6,478 bases of DNA from positions 1-6,478 of the forward strand of contig JAEUQL010000215.1 of NCBI GenBank assembly GCA_016789295.1, in the 5' to 3' direction. How positions within the stretch are numbered: position 1 is the first letter of the stretch; the number at the start of each line of letters is the position of its first letter. The notes under the pieces are model-generated. The model was not told the DNA's origin, ran no database searches, and worked only from the letters and a program-made list of their open reading frames with translations. Shown here in pieces: positions 1 to 3,681 of this stretch. The position numbers and the translations under genes were made by a program. The DNA comes from Blastocatellia bacterium (lineage in GTDB: Bacteria > Acidobacteriota > Blastocatellia > Chloracidobacteriales > JADJPF01).

Positions 1-317
1 TCAGCAGGTTTGAAACCTACCATGTCGGCACCTACCTTTATAGCCTCGTCTCCTATTTCTTGAGAACCGGAAGTTAATGCAATAATCGGTATTCTGCTCT
101 TTTCACCATTCATCTTTCGCACAGAGCTTATCAGTTCAATACCACTCACCTTCGGCATCTGTATGTCAGTAATTATCAAATCCAGAGAAGAAGACTGGTA
201 AATTGTAAGAGCCTCTGCACCATCTTCTGCTTGAAGAGTTAAGTAGCCGTTTTTTTCTAAAATCCTTCCAAGCAGTGCTCGTGCCCAACCGTCATCATCA
301 ACTATTAAAACCGTCAT
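1..317 (-). CDS. CheY-like response regulator receiver domain protein (C-terminus beyond window)
   Basis: This is the phosphoacceptor domain of a two-component system: a histidine kinase would phosphorylate the Asp. The ATG is at 317-315, and 105 codons are visible before the left edge cuts the gene. The start MTVLIVDDD gives the acidic pair D7/D8. The phosphoacceptor is D51 in TDIQMPKVSG, the switch Thr is T82 in ALTSGS, and the conserved Lys is K103 in GFKPA, so all catalytic residues are present. The visible part covers nearly the whole receiver (about 120 residues in the family). Whether it is a stand-alone CheY-type protein or carries an output domain cannot be seen. It lies 31 bp downstream of the 72-aa ORF on the same strand, with a weak RBS (AGG about 5 nt before the ATG), so the two are probably co-transcribed. 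The domain assignment is secure; its target is unknown. Confidence 0.9.
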   Translation of the reverse strand, partial: MTVLIVDDDGWARALLGRILEKNGYLTLQAEDGAEALTIYQSSSLDLIITDIQMPKVSGIELISSVRKMNGEKSRIPIIALTSGSQEIGDEAIKVGADMVGFKPA

Positions 318-348
318 GCACCTAAATCCCTTTCTCAAAGCCATAGAT

Positions 349-567
349 TTAACAACTGCTTTCTGTTTCTTTCCAAAAACCGTCTCGGACAGATAGTATT
401 ATCTCTGCTATATCCACCAGTTTCATGAAGGCGTTAGGATTACAATGCGCAAGCGTCACCAGCCGATTTATTTCAGCCATAGCGTGTTGATCATTTATAC
501 GGTTATAGTGCTCAAATCCGATTGCTATATTTTCATTTTCGCGCAACATTTTTTCTAGTTCGTTCAT
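349..567 (-). CDS. Small hypothetical protein (72 aa) upstream of the receiver gene
   Basis: I do not recognise the family. The protein is 72 aa, predicted mostly helical, with a charged N-terminus (MNELEKMLRENENIAIGF), a hydrophobic helix LVDIAEIILSV in the C-terminal half, and Cys at residue 42 and at the very C-terminus. There is no signal peptide, no convincing transmembrane segment, no HPt His motif and no HTH. Support for it being a real gene comes from the translation signal: AGGAGG (CCTCCT at 573-578 on the plus strand) lies 5 nt from the ATG. It is also placed 31 bp ahead of the receiver gene. A role linked to that response regulator is inference from position only. Confidence 0.7.
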   Translation of the reverse strand: MNELEKMLRENENIAIGFEHYNRINDQHAMAEINRLVTLAHCNPNAFMKLVDIAEIILSVRDGFWKETESSC

Positions 568-572
568 AGCAG

Positions 573-578
573 CCTCCT
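573..578 (-). promoter_or_regulatory. Strong Shine-Dalgarno of the 72-aa ORF
   Basis: The minus strand reads AGGAGG with a 5-nt spacer to the ATG at 567-565. This is the main evidence that the 72-aa ORF is translated. Confidence 0.7.
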
Positions 579-623
579 AAAATCAACCTCAATGAAAATT
601 TGTTAAACTTAGCTACTTACAAG

Positions 624-639
624 AGCAACTACCATTCCA
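624..639 (-). promoter_or_regulatory. Candidate sigma-54 (RpoN) promoter for the small ORF-receiver pair
   Basis: The minus strand reads TGGAATGGTAGTTGCT, to be compared with the sigma-54 consensus TGGCACG-N4-TTGCW. The invariant GG and GC are present with correct spacing, and only two of the twelve specified bases differ (C to A, C to T). It would start transcription near position 612, leaving a leader of about 45 nt before the RBS. A match this good is expected roughly once by chance in a window of this size on both strands, so its position is the main support. No sigma-54 activator gene is visible. Confidence 0.3.
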
Positions 640-690
640 AATAAAACATATGCCAGAAATATCTACTTTCTTATTGAAAACAGGAGGTTT

Positions 691-780
691 ATGACATTTA
701 GATGGAGGAGTTTCTTTATAAGAAATAACTTTTCACTTTTCAAAACGAAAGAGTTGGGAGGGTGGATCGTTTCAAAGTGA
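691..780 (+). CDS. Possible 29-aa small protein / leader ORF
   Basis: The ATG at 691 is preceded by AGGAGG at 682-687, a perfect Shine-Dalgarno with a rather short 3-nt spacer, and the frame ends with TGA at 778-780. The peptide is basic and aromatic: it begins MTFRWRSFFIRNNF and ends with ELGGWIVSK. No family is recognised. The SD belongs to the left arm of an 8-bp inverted repeat whose right arm overlaps the stop codon, so translation could be gated by RNA folding. It could be a genuine small protein, a leader peptide controlling the STAS gene 145 bp downstream, or chance. The RBS is the only coding evidence. Confidence 0.3.
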   Translation: MTFRWRSFFIRNNFSLFKTKELGGWIVSK

Positions 781-782
781 AA
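731..782 (+). repeat. Imperfect hairpin alternative to the SD-sequestering pairing
   Basis: TTTCACTTT (731-739) pairs with AAAGTGAAA (774-782) over 9 bp. After a small internal bulge, AAACG (743-747) pairs with CGTTT (768-772), leaving a 20-nt purine-rich loop. The right arm shares 780-782 with the repeat at 780-787, so the two foldings compete. Confidence 0.45.
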
Positions 783-924
783 CCTCCAGTAGAGCCAGTA
801 AAGATGTTCTAGCAGTAGACCTGTAGCTTGTTTACTCTCCCAAAGCTGAAGGGTAAAATAGCTATCGGCACTTGGCAAAAGAGCTTGTAAAAAATCAGTG
901 TGGCAGATTCAACATAAAATAGAG

Positions 925-1269
925 ATGATAAATATTTCTGAGAGAAACTCTGGCAAAGTAGTTGTGCTCGATCTGACTGGTAAACTAACTGGCAGCGAGC
1001 ACTATTCGGAACTGTCCAAAAAAGTAGAAGACCTGCTAGAACGAGGTGATATACTTTTTGTCTTCAATATGCGAGATATAAGTAATGCCGACAGTACAGG
1101 GATAGGCGAGCTTATAGTCTGCTTGAAGCGTGTTAGGGAGCGTGGTGGAGACATAAAGATTGCCAACCCTTCGCAGAAACTGGAGAGCCTGCTGAGAATC
1201 ACCAACTTGCAGAAGATCTTTGATATCTACTCAAATGAGCAAGCCGCTCTAAGAAGCTTTGGACATTAG
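925..1269 (+). CDS. STAS-domain anti-sigma factor antagonist (SpoIIAA/RsbV-like)
   Basis: This is a single STAS domain of 114 aa, the usual length for SpoIIAA/RsbV-type proteins, which bind a switch kinase/anti-sigma factor and free the sigma factor when dephosphorylated. The ATG at 925 puts the first beta strands (VVVLDLTGKL) at residues 12-21, as in the family. The phosphorylatable serine is S57 in the loop NADSTGIGEL, followed by the KIANPSQKL strand-helix and a C-terminal helix. An alternative GTG at 898 would add nine residues outside the domain. Neither start has a strong RBS (GAG or AGAG only). No RsbW-like kinase or sigma factor gene is in the window, so the partner must be elsewhere. 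Proteins of this type in several phyla also control non-sigma targets. Confidence 0.88.
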   Translation: MINISERNSGKVVVLDLTGKLTGSEHYSELSKKVEDLLERGDILFVFNMRDISNADSTGIGELIVCLKRVRERGGDIKIANPSQKLESLLRITNLQKIFDIYSNEQAALRSFGH

Positions 1270-1399
1270 ATTTGATCGCGACTTCTAGTTTTATAGACAA
1301 TGGTTTTTCATAATTTTTCAATCTGGCTTTGAACCACATATATTGTAGTATTTCACCAGTTAACCTACTAAATAACGCATCTTCTGTGCAGGAAACAGC

Positions 1400-1428
1400 T
1401 TGACACTAAATTGCAGTTGTGCCAAGTT
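1400..1428 (+). promoter_or_regulatory. Possible sigma-70 promoter for the parA-initiator pair
   Basis: A perfect -35 TTGACA lies at 1400-1405, but the hexamer 17 bp downstream (CAAGTT at 1423-1428) is a poor -10. The same octamer GCTTGACA recurs upstream of the kinase gene (3609-3616). Only the -35 is convincing. Confidence 0.25.
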
Positions 1429-1463
1429 TGTTAGGTCTAGATGGTCTTGCTTTTCACCTGTTT

Positions 1464-1468
1464 GGAGG
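1464..1468 (+). promoter_or_regulatory. Shine-Dalgarno that sets the ParA start
   Basis: GGAGG lies 5 nt before the ATG at 1474. This favours 1474 over the in-frame ATG at 1441, which has no comparable RBS and would add eleven hydrophobic residues not expected in ParA. Confidence 0.7.
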
Positions 1469-1473
1469 ATGCG

Positions 1474-2310
1474 ATGGGCAATAGAATCCCACACGGAATA
1501 CCAATGACAATATGCAATCACAAAGGAGGCAGCGGAAAGACGACAACTGCGTGCAATCTTTCGGCTGGGCTTGCAAGGTTAGATTTCAAAACTCTTTTGG
1601 TTGATATCGATCCACAGGCAAATGCAACTATAACTTTTCTAGACAGAAGTATCATAGACATACACTTAGGCCACGTCTTTTTGGGTTTTCAGTCCGAAAG
1701 TGGCCAGTTTATGCGTCACCCATTCGAAAATGCAATCTACGAGACAGCTATTCCTAATCTTGACCTAGCAGCCTCTAACCTCTCTTTGTCAAAACTTAAC
1801 CGCATTATCGATTCAAGCGACATTATAGAGCTATACTATGCTGTCAAAGAGGCTCGAAAGGAGTATGATTTCATAATTATAGATACTCCGCCCAACCTTG
1901 GCCCTCTGCTGGATATGGCTCTGTTGGCTTCGAACTACTACATAATCCCTATCGAAGCTGCCTACTATCCTTTAGAAGGTGTAAGCGATCTGGATGAGAC
2001 TATAGGAAAGATAAGAAGAATACACAAAGAGACTTTGTTGCTGCTAGGTGCACTCGTTACCCGTTTTGACCAGAGGACAAAGATCTGCGGCCAGGCATAT
2101 TCAACCGTGGCAGAGACTTTTGGTGACAAAGCCTATGAAACTGTCATACGCAACAACACAAAGCTGGTCACTGCGCCAGCTATAAATCAGTCTATTTATG
2201 AACATGCTCCCACCAGTTATGGAGCTGAAGACTACAGTAATTTTGTTAAGGAGACCCTTGGACGGCTAAAGATTGCAGTCGATGGAAGAAGCTTGATTGC
2301 AGTCCGCTAA
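1474..2310 (+). CDS. parA: ParA/Soj-family partitioning ATPase
   Basis: This is a deviant-Walker ATPase that binds DNA non-specifically as an ATP dimer and positions plasmids, chromosomes or large complexes with a DNA-bound partner. With the start at 1474 the protein is 278 aa, close to the Soj/type Ib length of about 250-270 aa. The deviant Walker A is HKGGSGKTT (residues 16-24, signature Lys K17, catalytic Lys K22). Walker A' is VDIDPQANAT (catalytic Asp D44) and Walker B is FIIIDTPPN (D137). The C-terminal part has the ParA pattern VIRNNTKLVTAP followed by YGAEDYSNF. No N-terminal HTH is present, so it does not resemble the larger P1/F-type ParA. No ParB follows; the next gene, 6 bp away, encodes a winged-helix DNA-binding protein and is probably translationally coupled. 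Family assignment is firm; the cargo is unknown. The gene symbol names the family, not a proven orthologue. Confidence 0.92.
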   Translation: MGNRIPHGIPMTICNHKGGSGKTTTACNLSAGLARLDFKTLLVDIDPQANATITFLDRSIIDIHLGHVFLGFQSESGQFMRHPFENAIYETAIPNLDLAASNLSLSKLNRIIDSSDIIELYYAVKEARKEYDFIIIDTPPNLGPLLDMALLASNYYIIPIEAAYYPLEGVSDLDETIGKIRRIHKETLLLLGALVTRFDQRTKICGQAYSTVAETFGDKAYETVIRNNTKLVTAPAINQSIYEHAPTSYGAEDYSNFVKETLGRLKIAVDGRSLIAVR

Positions 2311-2317
2311 TCGACTA
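2311..2317 (+). repeat. Half-site TCGACTA overlapping the initiator start codon
   Basis: TCGACTA fills the 6-bp gap between parA and the winged-helix gene and ends on the A of its ATG. It matches the left arm of the 22-bp palindrome inside that gene. If the protein binds this motif, the site could serve autoregulation, but a 7-mer can also occur by chance. Confidence 0.35.
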
Positions 2318-3576
2318 TGAGGAGAGGATCAAAAAATCAACAGAATAGCAAACGTATCCCGACGCCAAAGAAACGTCGGGAACCCCTTCCTGTTTCTATA
2401 AGCGTTAAACACCACCTTCCTGTGAGTGCCGAGGGCACTGCTACAGACCTTACTGTAGCTGAGTTAGAAGCCGCTTCCCGCTTACCTATTGAGGAGAAAT
2501 TGCCGTCTGATTACTCGACTAGTCGAGTAATAGATCCAGCTAAAGTAAAAGAGGTATCTTCCCCTAAAACACCCCTTTTGGGAAAATCAGAGGGTGATGC
2601 TCTCTCTTTTAAGGGCTACCAACTCTTTCTTTTGGAGAATGAAGCATTGAAGGCCGATCTAACCGACCTTCAACTCAAGAAGCAGAAAAGAAGACGGGAC
2701 GAGATAGCCGAGATAGATCTGAATGTAGACAGCAAATTTGTAAAAGTTCCAAACGCGATAGCCGACAAGCTAGCTCGGCAACTTTCGCCTGCCGAAGAGA
2801 AGATCTTCGATCAGATCTGGCGTCTGACAGTCGGTTTCAATAGAGAAGTTTGGCGTGGAAAGATCTCCGATCTGATGCTCAGGACTGGTTACAGTTCACG
2901 AGCAACCGTGACTAAAGCTATTGCAGGTCTTTCGGCACTCAATTTGATCACAGTAGAAGGTAGAGACACCAATCCAAGAGGCCGTAGCTACAGGATCGCA
3001 GATCGTGCTCAGCTACTCGACTATCTAGGTAAACAGGAAAAGCTTGACCACTCGATCAAAAAATCGACGACTACTCATGCAAAATCTAGTCGAGTAGTCG
3101 AGCAGAGCAAGATAGACTTAGAACCAGATCCATTTGAAAACACTGGAGTTACAACATCTCAAAACACGACTAGTCGAGCCTTTAAAGACAACTTTGATAA
3201 GAAGAATGACGATTCGGTCTATACGCCCTCATCGTCATCATGGGATGGCTCGACTAGCGACGATGAGAAGGCATCACAAGTAAGGCTGATTTATCAGGAT
3301 CTGAGCGGCAATAGTTGGGGAAGGCTTGATGAATCGGTCTACAGAGAGGTTTCAGAAACTCCTTTACCATTCATCATTTTGGGAATCTGCTACTCGATAA
3401 CCAGAGCGGCAGAGCACAGAATAGGTAGCTTCAAATACTGCATCCCGTCTATAAAGGAGCATTACGACATAATGCGTGGTTTCAACCACAATGATCTTGT
3501 TGAAATAGCATATCGCCATCTGGTACGTGTAAAAGAAGCCCAGAGAACGGGTTTATGGACAATATCTACACCGTAA
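2317..3576 (+). CDS. Winged-helix replication-initiator-like protein (phage O N-domain-like), with intragenic iterons
   Basis: The 419-aa protein starts 6 bp after parA, without a clear SD of its own, so coupling is likely. From the N-terminus: a basic, Pro-rich tail (1-40), a linker, a charged helical stretch that could form a coiled coil (about 97-132, LLENEALKADLTDL then KKQKRRRDEI), a winged helix-turn-helix (about 141-228), a low-complexity Ser/Thr/Asp-rich linker (about 240-318), and a compact C-terminal domain (about 320-412). The winged helix begins FVKVPNAIADKL, continues EEKIFDQIWRLTVGFNR, and has the recognition helix SRATVTKAIAGL. This order resembles the phage replication protein O N-terminal family (TRIPNELL...ILAIIRKTYGF). 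The C-terminal block (VRLIYQDLSGNSWGRLD ... SFKYCIPSI) looks conserved but I cannot name it. Repeated palindromic sites lie within the coding sequence. Likely roles are replication initiator or ParA partner/centromere binder. The DNA-binding fold is fairly sure; the function is inference. Confidence 0.6.
   Translation: MRRGSKNQQNSKRIPTPKKRREPLPVSISVKHHLPVSAEGTATDLTVAELEAASRLPIEEKLPSDYSTSRVIDPAKVKEVSSPKTPLLGKSEGDALSFKGYQLFLLENEALKADLTDLQLKKQKRRRDEIAEIDLNVDSKFVKVPNAIADKLARQLSPAEEKIFDQIWRLTVGFNREVWRGKISDLMLRTGYSSRATVTKAIAGLSALNLITVEGRDTNPRGRSYRIADRAQLLDYLGKQEKLDHSIKKSTTTHAKSSRVVEQSKIDLEPDPFENTGVTTSQNTTSRAFKDNFDKKNDDSVYTPSSSSWDGSTSDDEKASQVRLIYQDLSGNSWGRLDESVYREVSETPLPFIILGICYSITRAAEHRIGSFKYCIPSIKEHYDIMRGFNHNDLVEIAYRHLVRVKEAQRTGLWTISTP
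2510..2531. repeat. Perfect 22-bp palindrome, best copy of the iteron family
   Basis: The 22 bp equal their own reverse complement. The central 14 bp are CTCGACTAGTCGAG (2514-2527), and the arms extend to ATTACTCGACT / AGTCGAGTAAT. The site encodes DYSTSRVID and lies in the linker before the winged helix. It is the only complete copy in the window. Confidence 0.85.
3014..3023 (+). repeat. Iteron half-site TACTCGACTA
   Basis: The ten bases are identical to the left arm of the 22-bp palindrome. The right half is degenerate (TCTAGGTAA). It is read in a different codon frame (LLDYL) from the palindrome at 2510-2531, so the match is not due to a repeated peptide. Confidence 0.6.
3068..3100. repeat. 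9-bp inverted repeat of iteron half-sites
   Basis: CGACTACTC (3068-3076) is perfectly complementary to GAGTAGTCG (3092-3100) around a 15-nt spacer. Both arms contain the CGACTA/TAGTCG core of the palindrome. Confidence 0.6.
3086..3102 (+). repeat. Tandem iteron half-sites, TAGTCGAG twice
   Basis: CTAGTCGAGTA (3086-3096) is an 11-bp match to the right half of the palindrome. TAGTCGAG is repeated head to tail at 3087-3094 and 3095-3102. The 8-bp unit is not a multiple of three, so the copies are in different frames. Confidence 0.65.
3167..3178. repeat. Second palindromic iteron copy CGACTAGTCGAG
   Basis: Twelve consecutive bases are identical to the palindrome core, including the self-complementary CGACTAGTCG (3167-3176). 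With the flanking CA the 14-bp core has one mismatch. It encodes TTSRA in the linker. Confidence 0.7.
3249..3257 (+). repeat. Iteron half-site CTCGACTAG
   Basis: Nine bases match the core. The right half is CGACG, as though one T had been lost from TCGAG. It is the last recognisable copy before the conserved C-terminal domain. Confidence 0.5.
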
Positions 3577-3610
3577 AATATCCGGAAAGAGTAGCGAAAT
3601 CTGTGGATGC

Positions 3611-3639
3611 TTGACAGACTCGCTAAAAGCAGCAAAATT
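3611..3639 (+). promoter_or_regulatory. Possible sigma-70 promoter of the kinase gene
   Basis: A perfect -35 TTGACA lies at 3611-3616, followed after 17 bp by AAAATT (3634-3639), a weak -10 with three of six matches. It lies within the 105-bp gap before the kinase and would leave a leader of about 35-40 nt. Confidence 0.3.
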
Positions 3640-3681
3640 CTGTATCCTCATCAAAAATAGATGCTACGAGTACTATAACTT

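Larger units (their letters stand above)
683..787 (+). repeat. 8-bp inverted repeat bracketing the 29-aa ORF
   Basis: GGAGGTTT (683-690) is perfectly complementary to AAACCTCC (780-787). The left arm contains most of the SD and abuts the ATG. The right arm begins on the last base of the stop codon. Confidence 0.5.
568..924. other. Divergent intergenic region with structured elements
   Basis: The stretch lies between the minus-strand 72-aa ORF and the plus-strand STAS gene. It holds the RBS and sigma-54-like site of the left operon, a possible 29-aa ORF at 691-780, an inverted repeat at 683-690/780-787, a hairpin at 731-782 and a further 7-bp complementarity, TTGGGAG (754-760) with CTCCCAA (837-843). 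No convincing sigma-70 promoter for the STAS gene was found. The minus-strand reading frame at 663-878 starts at TTG without an RBS and is not considered coding. Confidence 0.5.
2510..3257. other. Candidate intragenic origin of replication or ParA-partner centromere
   Basis: The hexamer CGACTA or its complement TAGTCG occurs nine times here, plus once at the gene start (2312-2317). Only one other copy was found in the rest of the window (3778-3783). The last five site groups lie between 3014 and 3257, in the part coding for the linker after the winged helix, as the lambda origin lies in the O gene. GATC is also frequent at 2716-3057. An initiator-bound origin and a centromere both fit; neither is proven. 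Confidence 0.4.

Noticed and set aside
731..783. Possible chromosomal parS (TTTCAC and GTGAAAC halves)
   Set aside because: The two halves are about 40 bp apart. No contiguous TGTTTCACGTGAAACA-like site exists; the halves form the hairpin described instead.
663..878. Minus-strand frame of 71 codons in the 568-924 gap
   Set aside because: It starts at TTG with no RBS, its product has no recognisable domain, and it overlaps plus-strand structured elements.
1002..1205. Minus-strand frame inside the STAS gene
   Set aside because: It is antisense to a well-supported STAS domain and has no RBS or recognisable product.
1270..1473. Terminator after the STAS gene (T-rich 1302-1320)
   Set aside because: T-runs are present but no stable hairpin precedes them; only a 4-bp TCTA/TAGA stem was found.
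1441..1473. N-terminal extension of ParA from the ATG at 1441
   Set aside because: The strong GGAGG at 1464-1468 serves the ATG at 1474, and the extra residues are not typical of ParA.
2510..3257. CRISPR or VNTR-type array
   Set aside because: Copies are irregularly spaced, short, partly inverted and inside a coding sequence, so they fit protein-binding sites better.
3602..3610. DnaA-box-like TGTGGATGC downstream of the winged-helix gene
   Set aside because: It matches only seven of nine bases of TGTGGATAA and is a single copy, so it is not distinguishable from chance, although its position would suit an origin.
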